Shown here: piece after piece, positions 43,046 through 52,788 of the stretch
Numbering within the stretch: the stretch's first letter is position 1
Layout: each line of letters opens with the position of its first letter
NCBI RefSeq assembly: GCF_051245535.1
Contig: NZ_CP195303.1
Span: 806,001-870,000 of the forward strand
DNA: 64,000 nt
Direction: 5' to 3'
From: Micavibrio aeruginosavorus_D
GTDB taxonomy: Bacteria; Pseudomonadota; Alphaproteobacteria; Micavibrionales; Micavibrionaceae
Program-made: the position numbers and the translations under genes
Notes under the pieces: model-generated
Told to the model about the DNA's origin: nothing
Seen by the model: the letters and a program-made list of their open reading frames with translations, nothing else
Databases searched by the model: none

Positions 43046-44422
43046 TTAAAACAGGTCCACATGGACCAGAAACAGTTTTTCAACCTTACGCGCTTGTGCC
43101 TGCGTGGCCAGAACGATCACATGGTCCCCGGACCGGATTTTCAAATCCGGTTGCGGCATTAACACATCATCGCCCCGCACAATCGCACCAATCAACACAT
43201 CGCGCGGCAATTTAATGCGCCCGACTTCCGTGTTCACGATACTGGATGTATCGGACACTTCGGCCTCGATCACCTCGGCAAACCCATCACGCAGGCTGTG
43301 CAGCGCCTTGATCCGCCCGCGGCGTACATGCTGCATGATCGATGCCACGGTAATCGCGCGCGGTGTCACCATCGCGTCAATATCCAGGAATTTGATCAAC
43401 GGGGTATAGCTGACCTTGTTCACCAGTGAAATGACGCGCTCACACCCCGCCTGTTTGGCCAGCAGGGCCGCCAGAATGTTGGTTTCATCATCATCCGTCA
43501 CGGCCACCATGGTTTCGGTGTTGGCCATATCGGCATCTTCCAGCGTTTTGGGCTCCAACCCGTCGCCGTGCATAATCGATACGCCGCGCAATTGTTCGGA
43601 CAATGTCATCGCGCGGGCCAAATTGTTTTCAATGACGCGAATGCGCGTCTGCGGGCTTTGTTCCTGCAAAATCCGGGTCAGGTACATGCCGATATTACCG
43701 CCGCCCAGAACGGTGACGTGACGCGCTTCTTTTTCCTGGTGGCCAAAAGCCGCCATAGCGCGTTGCAAATGATCAGTGTCGGTGAAGAAATACACTTCAT
43801 CGCCCGCATACATCTGTTCGTTCTCGTTCGGAATAATCGCCTGCTGCCCGCGAATAATCGCCACGACTTTCAACGACAGGCTGGGGAACAGGTTGGTGAG
43901 TTGTTTCAGCGGCGTGTTGATCACCGGGCAATTATCCCCGCACATCACCCCCACCAAATGCACCCGGCCATCGGCCAGACGCATGACGTTGGTGGTGCCG
44001 GGCACGCGCAGCCGTTCACAAATGGCGTGCGCCACTTCCATTTCCGGGGAAATGATTACATCAATCGGCATATGCGCGCGGGTAAACAGGTTGGACCATT
44101 CCGGCTTCATATAGGCACGGTCACGGATACGGGCGATTTTTTTCGGTACGTTGAACAGGGAGTGCGCAACCTGACACGCCACCATATTGACCTCGTCCGA
44201 CTGGGTCACGGCGATCATCAGGTCAACATCGGCGGCCCCGGCCGCCGCCAGAATATCCGGGTTGGATGCGTGGCCGACAATACCGTTGGCGTCCAGCGTT
44301 TCATTCACCTTCGCGACCAGATCGGGCTGGATATCAATGACGGTCACATCATTGTCTTCGCGCGACAAATACGCGGCAATGTTATATCCGACCTGACCGG
44401 CCCCACAGATGATGACACGCAT
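43046..44422 (-). CDS. trkA: Trk potassium transporter peripheral subunit TrkA
   Basis: 458 residues with the duplicated RCK layout: first NAD-binding Rossmann domain (IICGAGQVGYNIAAYLSRE), TrkA-C, second Rossmann domain (VLGGGNIGMYLTRILQE) and a second TrkA-C ending near RSGDHVIVLATQAQARKV. It is a cytoplasmic regulatory subunit that gates TrkH/G potassium uptake. No trkH gene is adjacent. It follows ntrX with a 33-base gap, the usual alphaproteobacterial order. Confidence 0.94.
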   Translation of the reverse strand: MRVIICGAGQVGYNIAAYLSREDNDVTVIDIQPDLVAKVNETLDANGIVGHASNPDILAAAGAADVDLMIAVTQSDEVNMVACQVAHSLFNVPKKIARIRDRAYMKPEWSNLFTRAHMPIDVIISPEMEVAHAICERLRVPGTTNVMRLADGRVHLVGVMCGDNCPVINTPLKQLTNLFPSLSLKVVAIIRGQQAIIPNENEQMYAGDEVYFFTDTDHLQRAMAAFGHQEKEARHVTVLGGGNIGMYLTRILQEQSPQTRIRVIENNLARAMTLSEQLRGVSIMHGDGLEPKTLEDADMANTETMVAVTDDDETNILAALLAKQAGCERVISLVNKVSYTPLIKFLDIDAMVTPRAITVASIMQHVRRGRIKALHSLRDGFAEVIEAEVSDTSSIVNTEVGRIKLPRDVLIGAIVRGDDVLMPQPDLKIRSGDHVIVLATQAQARKVEKLFLVHVDLF

Positions 44423-44455
44423 GATGATTTAATTCCAAAGGCAGGGAGATTAGGT

Positions 44456-45937
44456 TCAGGCTGTTTTCTTCTGGCTTGATGGTTGAACGGGCGCTTCGTC
44501 CCCGCCAGACAATCCATCGCAGGCCCCATCAGACACATCGCCGTCATTGTGCTTCTCTGACGTTGAAATGCCAAGCAGTTTCAGCTTGCGATGCAGGGCA
44601 GAACGCTCCATCCCGATAAACTGCGCGGTTTTGGAGATGTTGCCGTGGAACCGCTCGACCTGGGCCTCCAGATAGTCTTTTTCAAATTGTTCGCGGGCAT
44701 CGCGCAGCGGCATCAAAACCAGTTCACGGCTGAGCGCCGCACGGTCGCCATCACCGCCCATATCGGCCCCGGTAATTTCCGGCGGCAGATGGTCCGGGCG
44801 GACGGCTTCATCGGCCCCTGCACCCGACATGATCATCACCCATTCCATAACGTTGCGGAGCTGCCGGATATTGCCCGGCCAGTTATAGGCCTGCAACGTC
44901 ATCACCGCCGCTTCGGACAAAATCCGGCGCGGCAGGGAATTGGCATCGGCATATTGATCCATAAACGCGGCGGCCAGATCGGGAATGTCGGCGACGCGGT
45001 CACGCAAAGGCGGCATTTGTACGGGTACGACGTTCAGGCGGTAGTACAGATCCTGCCGGAAACTGCCCTCCTCCATCGCGCGGTTCAAATCGCGGTTGGT
45101 CGAGGCCAGAATGCGCACATCCACATGCACCGGGTCTTTTCCGCCAACGCGGGTGACTTTCTGATCCTGCAAAGCGCGGACGATCTTGCCTTGGGTTTCC
45201 AGTGGCATATCCGCCACTTCATCCAGCAGCAACGTCCCGCCATTGGCCTGTTCCAGCACGCCAACCTTGCCCGGTTCACCATGGATACCGTCAATCGATC
45301 CAAACAGTTCGATTTCCAACCGTTCCGGCAACAAGGTGGCGCAATTCAGGGCCATAAACGGTCCCGTGTTGCGTTCCGATAAACGGTGGATCAGGCGCGC
45401 GGCCAGTTCCTTGCCCGTGCCCGGTTCGCCGGTAATCAAAACCCGGCTGTTGGTCGGGCCGACGCGTTCCAGAACATGGCGCAACTGGCTAACCATGCTG
45501 GAGGCCCCGGTCAAATCGGTCGGGGTCGACGTTTTCCGGCGCAGGGCCTCGTTTTCTTTTTTCAGTTCGGCATTTTCCAACGCCCGGTCGATCATCAGCA
45601 ACAGGCGGTCGGATTTGAATGGTTTTTCAATAAAATCATACGCGCCCAGCTTGATAGCATTCACGGCGGTTTCAATGGTGCCGTGGCCGCTGATCATGAT
45701 AACCGGCAAATGCGGGTGATCGGCCTTCAGCTTGGTCAGGATGTTCATCCCGTCATGTTCGCTGTTCTGCAACCAGATATCCAGAACGACCAGCGACGGC
45801 ACCCGCGCGGTAACGGCGTCATACGCCTGTTGCGCGTTCCCGGCCTGACGGGTCGAGAATCCCTCATCCTCCAGAATGCCTTGGATCAGCATCCGGATGT
45901 CGGCTTCGTCATCAATGATTAAAATATCCGCAGACAT
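44456..45937 (-). CDS. ntrX: Nitrogen-regulation response regulator NtrX
   Basis: 493 residues. Receiver domain with phospho-acceptor Asp53 (LVVLDIWLQ) and Lys of IEKPFKSD. AAA+ domain with GEPGTGKELAARLIH (Walker A) and LLLDEVADMP (Walker B). The GAFTGA sigma54-contact loop is absent (ELFGSIDGIHGEPGKVG), as is usual for alphaproteobacterial NtrX. A Fis-type DNA-binding helix is in GNISKTAQFIGMERSALHRK, followed by an unusual 40-residue Asp/Gly/Ser tail. Partner of NtrY, encoded 37 bases upstream. Confidence 0.93.
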   Translation of the reverse strand: MSADILIIDDEADIRMLIQGILEDEGFSTRQAGNAQQAYDAVTARVPSLVVLDIWLQNSEHDGMNILTKLKADHPHLPVIMISGHGTIETAVNAIKLGAYDFIEKPFKSDRLLLMIDRALENAELKKENEALRRKTSTPTDLTGASSMVSQLRHVLERVGPTNSRVLITGEPGTGKELAARLIHRLSERNTGPFMALNCATLLPERLEIELFGSIDGIHGEPGKVGVLEQANGGTLLLDEVADMPLETQGKIVRALQDQKVTRVGGKDPVHVDVRILASTNRDLNRAMEEGSFRQDLYYRLNVVPVQMPPLRDRVADIPDLAAAFMDQYADANSLPRRILSEAAVMTLQAYNWPGNIRQLRNVMEWVMIMSGAGADEAVRPDHLPPEITGADMGGDGDRAALSRELVLMPLRDAREQFEKDYLEAQVERFHGNISKTAQFIGMERSALHRKLKLLGISTSEKHNDGDVSDGACDGLSGGDEAPVQPSSQKKTA

Positions 45938-45974
45938 TGCGATTCCATTACCTAATAAAGCGGCAGTTTATCAA

Positions 45975-48317
45975 TCATCCGGACGCGGCATCAAGCGGGA
46001 CGATCTGTTCATCCCCCGCAAGTATATCATCGGCCGCAAGGTCGAATACCAGCGTCATCGTCGCCCCACCCAGATCATTCCATCCCGGTGTGGCGCGGAT
46101 CATGTCCGTTGTGCCGATAATAATACGACCGCCATGGTCTTCCATAATTTTCTTCACAATGGCCAACCCCAGCCCCGTGCCCTTCTCCCGGTGCGTAACA
46201 TACGGGTCGGTCAGGCGGGCGGTGTCTTCGCCTTTGGGCAATCCGGCGCCGTTATCGCTGACCAACACCATAACCGTGCCATCGGCGCGGCTTTGGTGCA
46301 GGCACAGTTCAACATGGCCCGGCGCGCCTACATCAACGCCTTGGGTAATTCCATTTTTCTGTCGTGTTTCAATGGCATCAATGGCGTTTTGAAGAATGTT
46401 GGTGAAGACTTGGCGCACCTGTTGTGCATCCGCCTCCATCCACACCGGATTGGCGGAAATGGTCCGCAGATCAAAGCCGGAATGGGTGAATTTTATGTCC
46501 GGGTGCGCCTGCTGCTGCAGGATCATCGTGTCGCGCAACAGGGTCAGCAGGTTCTCCCGTTTCATCACCGGATCGGGCATCCGGGCAAAGGCGGAAAATT
46601 CATTCACCATGCGCCCGATATCGCCCACATGGTGGATAATCGTGTCGGTGCATTGGGCAAAGATATCAGGGTCTTCGGTAATTTGTTTCAGATATCGCTT
46701 CTTCAACCGTTCCGCCGATAACTGGATCGGGGTCAGCGGGTTTTTGATCTCATGCGCGATGCGGCGGGCCACATCCGCCCATGCCGCTTTGCGCTGTGCG
46801 GATTGCAGGGCGGTCATGTCATCAAAGGTCAAAACCGCACCACGGTCTTCATCCCCGATCAAGTCGATGGCAATGCGGACCAGGAACGTACGGCGGTTGC
46901 CATCGACGTCGATGAAGGGAATTTCGCCTTGGGTAATCTTACCCGGCTTCTGATGCGCCTGATCCAGCAAGGGCTGAATTTCTGGCACAATATCGCCGAT
47001 AGCGCGACTGACCAGCCGTTCATCCTTGTCCCCGAACAAATCCGCCGCCGATGAATTGGCCAGCGTAATCTTGCCCATCCGGTCCACACCGATAATTCCG
47101 GCGGACACCCCGGCCAGAACCGTTTCCGTGAAACGGCGGCGCTGGTCCAGTTTACGGTTGGCCATAATCAGCTCATCGCGCTGATCCTGAATCTGGCTGG
47201 TCATGCGGTTAAACGCGCGGGCCAGAACTTCAAATTCATCCAGATTGTCGGATTCGATCAGGCGGACGGTCAAATCCCCCGCCCGCACCCGGTCGGCGGC
47301 GTTGACCAGCGACCCGATCGGCGTCACCAATTGCCGCGCCAGCACCAGACCAAACCACATGGCCGCCAGAAGAAGAAGCAAACCAACGACAACGAACATC
47401 ATCATCATCTTGACCTGCAGGTCGCCGCGTTGGGCTTCCAATTGGTCATATTCCTTTACCGCGCGTAATGTGGCATCCAGACGGGATCGCACCAACGGGT
47501 CAACCATGCGGCCGACAAACAGATACGTGTCGATAAAACTGTTAAGCTGGACCAGCGCCCGCACGCGGTCGTCATCGCGCGTGCCCATCACGGCCACTTC
47601 GCCCTGACGCGCCTGCTCCATGACATATTGCGGGATGTTTTCAAATTGCAGGGAGAAGTTCATCCCCGATGACGCGATCACGCGACCCGACCCGTCAAAA
47701 ATCAAAACTTCGGACAGGTTCCGCAGGAAGGATTGCGTTTGCACCAATTGGTCAAACCCCGCCGGGTTATGCGCGGCCATATCCGCCGCTCGGTCCAAAT
47801 CGCCCGCCATGGCCAGAATATCGGCGCGCACAACCTGCTGGTGTTCTTCCATATAGGCTTCGGCGAAGGCTTGCGACTGGGTGACCGCATTTTGCACCTT
47901 CTCACTGAACCATCCCTGCACCCCGTAATAGAAGAAAACGGCGGAAAACACGGCCATGATAATGGCGGGAATGGCGGCCAGAAGGCTGAAGATCAGAACC
48001 AGACGGCCATGCAGACGCGCCCCCGGCACGCCACGACGGCGGCCGCTCCACAATCCTGCAATCCGACGCCCGATCAACGTGGCCAGAACCAGCAGAATGA
48101 CCAGATCAAGGTTGAGCAGCCAAAAAATGGTCCGGGGATCATTGCCAAAGGGCGGCGTTTCGGTCAGCGCGGCATAGGTTGCCACACCCGCCGCCACCGC
48201 CGCGATACCCAGCACCAAAGCGGCCAGCGTTCCCACACGAGAATAGCGCCGCTCGAGAATGTTCAAGCGTCGCCAGAAACGGTTTGTTACGCTGTTCGCC
48301 AACAAGGATGATTTCAC
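45975..48317 (-). CDS. ntrY: Sensor histidine kinase NtrY
   Basis: 780 residues. Four membrane segments lie in the first 370 residues with a periplasmic sensor loop between the third and fourth. A HAMP domain (RQLVTPIGSLVNAADRVRAG) and a PAS domain (VLAGVSAGIIGVDRMGKI) follow. HisKA has the phospho-His in RRIAHEIKNPLTPIQ, and HATPase_c has SDNGAGLP and GTGLGLAIVKKI. It senses nitrogen or redox state and phosphorylates NtrX. It begins the long minus-strand block. Confidence 0.94.
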   Translation of the reverse strand: MKSSLLANSVTNRFWRRLNILERRYSRVGTLAALVLGIAAVAAGVATYAALTETPPFGNDPRTIFWLLNLDLVILLVLATLIGRRIAGLWSGRRRGVPGARLHGRLVLIFSLLAAIPAIIMAVFSAVFFYYGVQGWFSEKVQNAVTQSQAFAEAYMEEHQQVVRADILAMAGDLDRAADMAAHNPAGFDQLVQTQSFLRNLSEVLIFDGSGRVIASSGMNFSLQFENIPQYVMEQARQGEVAVMGTRDDDRVRALVQLNSFIDTYLFVGRMVDPLVRSRLDATLRAVKEYDQLEAQRGDLQVKMMMMFVVVGLLLLLAAMWFGLVLARQLVTPIGSLVNAADRVRAGDLTVRLIESDNLDEFEVLARAFNRMTSQIQDQRDELIMANRKLDQRRRFTETVLAGVSAGIIGVDRMGKITLANSSAADLFGDKDERLVSRAIGDIVPEIQPLLDQAHQKPGKITQGEIPFIDVDGNRRTFLVRIAIDLIGDEDRGAVLTFDDMTALQSAQRKAAWADVARRIAHEIKNPLTPIQLSAERLKKRYLKQITEDPDIFAQCTDTIIHHVGDIGRMVNEFSAFARMPDPVMKRENLLTLLRDTMILQQQAHPDIKFTHSGFDLRTISANPVWMEADAQQVRQVFTNILQNAIDAIETRQKNGITQGVDVGAPGHVELCLHQSRADGTVMVLVSDNGAGLPKGEDTARLTDPYVTHREKGTGLGLAIVKKIMEDHGGRIIIGTTDMIRATPGWNDLGGATMTLVFDLAADDILAGDEQIVPLDAASG

Positions 48318-48352
48318 GCGTTCAATTATCCGCTATAACCTATCCAGAACAT

Positions 48353-48421
48353 CGTCATCCCGGCGAAAGCCGGGATCTTCCGCCGATACGGTTAGAAGAT
48401 TCCGGCCTTCGCCGGAATGAC
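48353..48421. repeat. Paired palindromic repeat, copy 2
   Basis: CGTCATCCCGGCGAAAGCCG on the left and GGCCTTCGCCGGAATGAC on the right, between the divergent ntrY and ispDF genes, where promoters would also be expected. Confidence 0.85.
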
Positions 48422-48477
48422 AAATATGTGTGCGAAATATCCTCCTATTTGACGGGAAAGGCAAGCCCGGAAACGCT

Positions 48478-49698
48478 ATGGAAAGCATGAATAAACCGCA
48501 GAAAAACGCCGATTTTAGCCCCCTGCCTTTCACCCTGATCGTGGTGGCGGCGGGTACGGGAACCCGTATTGGCGGCGAGATTCCGAAACAATATCAACGC
48601 ATTAATGGCAAAACCCTCCTGCGCCACACGCTGGACCGGGCATTGAAATTGCCGGGTTTACGCGATATTCGGGTGGTTATTCATGCCGATCATTCTGACC
48701 CGTATCATGACGCGGTTCATGGATTGAATCTGCACCCGCCAATTGTCGGTGGGAACAGCCGAAAGGAAAGCGTTTATAACGGGATAAAATCCGTTACCGA
48801 AGCGGGCCCGAAAGATGTCATTTTGATCCACGACGCCGCCCGCCCATTCTTGGATGCCGATAGTGTAATTGCGCTTGTGCATAAGGCCCATTACAGCGGC
48901 GCGGCAACGCTGGCCGTACCTGTGGCGGATACGGTGGCGCGTGATAAAAACGAATCTCTCGATCACATTGTCGATCGCTCCGGTCTGTGGGCGATCCAAA
49001 CACCGCAGGCTTTTCATTACGACCTGATCAAACGTGCGCACGACCAATTCCAGGGAGACGATAATTTCACGGATGATACCGGGTTGGTCGCGGCCATGGG
49101 TCAAACGGTTCACATCGTGCCCGGTACGCGGCAGAATTTTAAAATCACAACAGTGGATGATATGACAATGGCCAAAGCCCTCCTGTCCCACCCCATGGAA
49201 ACACGCACCGGGTTCGGGTTTGATGTTCACGCTTTGACAGCACCCGGGGCTGGATCGGGCGTGATCCATCTGGGCGGCGTCGCCATTCCGCATAACCGGT
49301 CCCTGATCGGGCATTCGGACGCGGATGTGGGTTTGCACGCTTTAACCGATGCCATTTTATCCACCATTGCCGCCGGGGATATCGGCACCCATTTCCCCCC
49401 ATCCGACCCGCAATGGAAGGGCGCAGACAGCACCATTTTTCTGAAAAAATCGGTTGATCTGATTGATCAACAAAACGGCGTAATCACTTTACTTGATTTA
49501 ACTTTTCTGTGCGAAGAGCCAAAGATTGGCCCGCACCGCGAAGCGATGCAGGATTGCATCCACCGTGTCACCGGCGTAGCCAAAAACCGCATCAGCATCA
49601 AGGCCACCACCACCGAAAAACTCGGCTTCACAGGCCGTGGTGAGGGGATTGCGGCGCAGGCCGTCGCCACCGTACAATTCCCGGCAGAGGACAATTGA
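48478..49698 (+). CDS. ispDF: Bifunctional IspD/IspF (non-mevalonate isoprenoid pathway)
   Basis: 406 residues from ATG 48478 (ATG 48487 is an alternative). The IspD half has VVAAGTGTRIGGEIPKQYQ, IHDAARPF and AIQTPQAF. The IspF half has GFGFDVHAL, LIGHSDADVGLHALTDAIL and GDIGTHFPPSDPQWKGADS, with its Zn ligands and KATTTEKLGFTGRGEGIAAQ at the end. It makes CDP-methylerythritol and then cyclises it to MEcPP. The D-F fusion is typical of alphaproteobacteria and some epsilonproteobacteria. Confidence 0.95.
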   Translation: MESMNKPQKNADFSPLPFTLIVVAAGTGTRIGGEIPKQYQRINGKTLLRHTLDRALKLPGLRDIRVVIHADHSDPYHDAVHGLNLHPPIVGGNSRKESVYNGIKSVTEAGPKDVILIHDAARPFLDADSVIALVHKAHYSGAATLAVPVADTVARDKNESLDHIVDRSGLWAIQTPQAFHYDLIKRAHDQFQGDDNFTDDTGLVAAMGQTVHIVPGTRQNFKITTVDDMTMAKALLSHPMETRTGFGFDVHALTAPGAGSGVIHLGGVAIPHNRSLIGHSDADVGLHALTDAILSTIAAGDIGTHFPPSDPQWKGADSTIFLKKSVDLIDQQNGVITLLDLTFLCEEPKIGPHREAMQDCIHRVTGVAKNRISIKATTTEKLGFTGRGEGIAAQAVATVQFPAEDN

Positions 49699-49701
49699 TT
49701 C

Positions 49702-50190
49702 ATGGCCGATTTAACACCCGCAAAACTGAACTACCGCGACCCCGCCACATGGGTGGCCACATGGGGTGGTTCGGGGTTGATGAAACCCGCGCCCGGCACA
49801 TGGGGCACATTGGGCGGCCTGCCCTTTGGTATTCTGTTCCTTGCCCTCGGCGGACCCGTGGTTCTGGCCGCAGCTAGCATCGCCCTGTTCCCCGTTGGCC
49901 TGTGGGCCACGCGCCGGGTCGAGGGCATGACGGGTGACCACGATTCCGGATTTATCGTGGTGGATGAAGTCGTGGGCATCTGGATCACCCTGCTCTTCGC
50001 CGCCTCGACCCCTGTTTCAGTTCTGCTGGCCTTCGTCCTGTTCCGCGCCTTTGACGCGTTGAAACCATGGCCCGTATCCCATTTCGATAAAAACGTCCCC
50101 GGCGCCATGGGGGTGATGCTGGACGATGTGGCCGCCGGATTGATGGCCGGGCTTTGCTTGTTGGGGTTGCGCTATGTTGGCATTGCTTGA
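49702..50190 (+). CDS. pgpA: Phosphatidylglycerophosphatase A
   Basis: 162 residues, four membrane helices. WGGSGLMKPAPGTWGTLGGLP near the start and VVDEVVGIWI with FDALKPWPVS...DDVAAGLMAG match the PgpA family. It dephosphorylates PGP to phosphatidylglycerol in the inner membrane. It starts 3 bases after ispDF and overlaps the next gene by 17 bases. Confidence 0.93.
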   Translation: MADLTPAKLNYRDPATWVATWGGSGLMKPAPGTWGTLGGLPFGILFLALGGPVVLAAASIALFPVGLWATRRVEGMTGDHDSGFIVVDEVVGIWITLLFAASTPVSVLLAFVLFRAFDALKPWPVSHFDKNVPGAMGVMLDDVAAGLMAGLCLLGLRYVGIA

Positions 50191-50659
50191 AACCGTTTCC
50201 GCGCGATTGGCGCAAAAGAAGCTCATGCTGGTCTCAGCCGAGTCCTGCACGGGCGGGATGATCGGGGCCGTGATGACGGATCGCCCAGGATCTTCAGCCG
50301 TTTACGCGGGTGGGTTCATCACCTACAGCAACGACCTCAAGACCCGGTTGCTGGACGTGCCTGAACCGATGCTGGCCCAATATGGGGCCGTCAGTGCCGC
50401 CGTGGCCCAAGCCATGGCACAGGGAGCTTTATCCAAAACTGGCGCCGATATCGCCATTTCCGTCACCGGAATCGCGGGGCCGGATGGTGGCAGTGCGGAT
50501 AAGCCCGTCGGGCTGGTCTATATTGGCTATGGCCTGAAAAACGGGCCCATCAGCGTATCAAAACACAATTTCACCGGGGACCGTGGCGCCGTTCGCCGCC
50601 AGACTGTTGAGGCTGGCTTACGGCATATTCTGGATGTTCTGGAAAAATTACCGGGATGA
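50174..50659 (+). CDS. CinA C-terminal-family protein (NMN amidohydrolase PncC type)
   Basis: 161 residues, only the CinA C-terminal domain. SAESCTGGMIGAVMTDRPGSS, GGFITYSNDLKTRLLDV, YGAVSAAVAQAMAQGAL and SVTGIAGPDGGSADKPVGLVY are diagnostic. Homologues deamidate nicotinamide mononucleotide in NAD recycling. The 3' end overlaps the convergent coq10-like gene by 12 bases. Confidence 0.92.
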   Translation: MLALLETVSARLAQKKLMLVSAESCTGGMIGAVMTDRPGSSAVYAGGFITYSNDLKTRLLDVPEPMLAQYGAVSAAVAQAMAQGALSKTGADIAISVTGIAGPDGGSADKPVGLVYIGYGLKNGPISVSKHNFTGDRGAVRRQTVEAGLRHILDVLEKLPG

Positions 50660-51103
50660 TCCGTAAAGATCATCCGCCCGCGTTTCGAATGCACCGACCA
50701 TCCGTTTGACCGCTTCGTGAAAAAACACGGTGATGAGTTTCTGTAACATCGGGTTTTTAAATTCGAAATCGACGAAGAAATCGATGGTGCAGGTTCCATC
50801 CGGATTGCGTTCAAACCGCCATTGATTGTTCAAATGCCGCATCGGCCCCTTCATATATTCCACATGGATCATGTCCGGGCGGGTCATGGTCACGCGGGAT
50901 GAAAAAGCCTCGCGCACCATTTTGTAACCGATGATCAAATCGGCATAAATCACATCGGTTCCATCCACCCCTTTTTCCCGTTTGGTAATCCGGCTGGCAA
51001 TGCACCAGGGCAGGAATTGCGGGTACAGATCCACCTTGGCCACCAGATCAAACATCTGGTCCGGCGTGTAGGGCAAGGTTCTGCGTTCTGCGTGGGTGGG
51101 CAT
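50648..51103 (-). CDS. COQ10/RatA-family START-fold protein
   Basis: 151 residues. SRPBCC/polyketide-cyclase fold with the family opening (RRTLPYTPDQMFDLVAKVDLYPQFLPWC), VRMTRPD-like middle part and NQWRFERNPDGTC followed by the conserved DFEFKNPML. In alphaproteobacteria next to lipA it is best read as the ubiquinone-binding COQ10 homologue, which supports respiratory quinone function. The RatA toxin name belongs to the same family but is unlikely to describe its role here. Confidence 0.88.
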   Translation of the reverse strand: MPTHAERRTLPYTPDQMFDLVAKVDLYPQFLPWCIASRITKREKGVDGTDVIYADLIIGYKMVREAFSSRVTMTRPDMIHVEYMKGPMRHLNNQWRFERNPDGTCTIDFFVDFEFKNPMLQKLITVFFHEAVKRMVGAFETRADDLYGSSR

Positions 51104-51126
51104 TCCTGATTTTACGTCCTTAATTC

Positions 51127-51197
51127 GTCATCCCGGCGAAGGCCGGGATCTTCCTGTCATTATCGGATGAAGACCCCGGCCTTCGCCGGGGTGACGT
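51127..51197. repeat. Paired palindromic repeat, copy 3
   Basis: CGTCATCCCGGCGAAGGCCG on the left and CCGGCCTTCGCCGGGGTGACG on the right, filling the gap between lipA and the coq10-like gene and ending 5 bases before the lipA stop. Confidence 0.85.
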
Positions 51198-51201
51198 ATT
51201 G

Positions 51202-52164
51202 TTACGAGGCCTTCGCACCCAGTTTTTCTTCGCGCGCAGCCTTCAACCGCGCGAAATCTTCGCCGGCATGGTGCGATGACCGGGTCAACGGCGAAGCCGA
51301 CACCATCAGGAACCCTTTGGCCCGGGCCATACGCTCCAGCCCTTCGAATTCTTCCGGCGTCCAGAATTTTTCGACCGGGGCGTGTTTCGGCGTGGGTTGC
51401 AGATATTGGCCGATGGTAATGAAATCGATATCGGCGGCGCGCATATCATCCATCACCTGCGCAACCTCTTCCCGTGTTTCACCCAGACCGACCATCAGGC
51501 CGGATTTGGTGAAGATCGACGGGTCGACATCCTTCACCCGTTGCAACAGGCGCAAAGACCGGAAATACCGCGCCCCCGGCCGCACCGTGGGGTACAAACG
51601 CGGCACGGTTTCAAGGTTGTGGTTGAACACATCCGGTTTGGCACCAATCACCGCGTCAATCGACGTCATGTTGCCGCGGAAATCACCGGGCAGAATTTCA
51701 ACCGTGGTGTCGGGCGATTTGAACCGGATCGCACCAATGGTTTTCACAAAATGGTCCGCGCCGCAATCATCCAGATCGTCACGGTCCACCGACGTAATCA
51801 CCACGTGCTTCAACGCCATTTGTTCCACCGCCACGCCCACGCGCAGGGGTTCGTATTTATCCAATTCGTCCGGCTTGCCCGTGGCCACGTTGCAAAACGC
51901 GCAAGCGCGGGTGCAGACCTCACCCATAATCATGAAGGTCGCGTGTTTTTTGTTCCAGCATTCGCCGATATTCGGGCACCCGGCTTCTTCGCACACGGTG
52001 GTCAGTTTCTGACCACGTACGATGTCCAGTGTATCTTTGTACACGGTGCCTTGCGGGGCGCGCACGCGCAACCAATCGGGTTTTTTCCCCATTGGGCGGT
52101 CGGCGTTTTTTTGTTTTTCCGGATGGCGTTTTGCGCGATCGAGCAGATCAGGGTTATAGGTCAC
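51202..52164 (-). CDS. lipA: Lipoyl synthase
   Basis: 320 residues. N-terminal auxiliary cluster motif CEEAGCPNIGEC, radical-SAM motif CTRACAFC (C-x3-C-x2-C) followed by NVATGKPDELD, and the C-terminal RSSHHAGED with the conserved Arg-Ser-Ser. It inserts two sulfurs into octanoyl-E2 subunits such as PdhC, encoded in this window. It overlaps the upstream histidine phosphatase gene by 4 bases. Confidence 0.96.
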   Translation of the reverse strand: MTYNPDLLDRAKRHPEKQKNADRPMGKKPDWLRVRAPQGTVYKDTLDIVRGQKLTTVCEEAGCPNIGECWNKKHATFMIMGEVCTRACAFCNVATGKPDELDKYEPLRVGVAVEQMALKHVVITSVDRDDLDDCGADHFVKTIGAIRFKSPDTTVEILPGDFRGNMTSIDAVIGAKPDVFNHNLETVPRLYPTVRPGARYFRSLRLLQRVKDVDPSIFTKSGLMVGLGETREEVAQVMDDMRAADIDFITIGQYLQPTPKHAPVEKFWTPEEFEGLERMARAKGFLMVSASPLTRSSHHAGEDFARLKAAREEKLGAKAS

Positions 52165-52691
52165 AACACCACCTCGTTCAGTTTCAAACGGCAGATTTCT
52201 TCGGACGCGCAGTTATTGATAAACAAGGTCGGGTGCTTCACACGCGATGCGTATACATGCCACAACCCGCCATGCGCCACGACCAGAACGCGGCCCGTAT
52301 GGCTTTTCGCTGCGTATTTCAGCGATTCGATGGTGCGTTTTTCAAACGTATCCAATGTTTCACCATTCGGTGGATTCATACGTTCGGTGAAATAATCACC
52401 CGTTTCATCCCACGTTTTACCCGACCATGCACCCAAGCACCATTCGCGCAAATTTTCGACCACTTCAACCGGCTTGGAATGCCCCTTCAGGATCAGTTCC
52501 GCCGTTTGCTGGGCGCGTGTCATCGGGCTGACGAAAACGGTGTCGACTTGTTCGATAAATTCCTGCTGCGTTTCGTTGAACGCGCGCGCCTGTGCCATGC
52601 CCGTTTCATTCAACGGAACATCCCATTCACCGCCAGCATTCAGGCGGTTCAAATTGGCATCGGTTTGGCCATGGCGAATGAAAAACAGCAT
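52161..52691 (-). CDS. Histidine phosphatase family (phosphoglycerate-mutase-like) protein
   Basis: 176 residues. FIRHGQTDANLNRLNAGGEWD carries the RHG catalytic motif, SPMTRAQQTAELI the second Arg, and VVAHGGLWHVYA the second catalytic His. Size and motifs fit a GpmB/CobC-like broad phosphatase. The substrate is unknown. It is translationally coupled to lipA by a 4-base overlap. Confidence 0.87.
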   Translation of the reverse strand: MLFFIRHGQTDANLNRLNAGGEWDVPLNETGMAQARAFNETQQEFIEQVDTVFVSPMTRAQQTAELILKGHSKPVEVVENLREWCLGAWSGKTWDETGDYFTERMNPPNGETLDTFEKRTIESLKYAAKSHTGRVLVVAHGGLWHVYASRVKHPTLFINNCASEEICRLKLNEVVL

Positions 52692-52788
52692 GTCGGATCC
52701 TGTACGCTAAAAATCAGCCAAGACCATAGGAGTCCGCCTGACTTTTGTCAAAATGAAGCGAATGGATTTCGGTTATGTAAATAATAAA

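Noticed and set aside
50648..51103. Calling the START-fold gene a RatA toxin
   Set aside because: No antitoxin-like partner fits; the location beside lipA in an alphaproteobacterium matches the COQ10-like housekeeping member.
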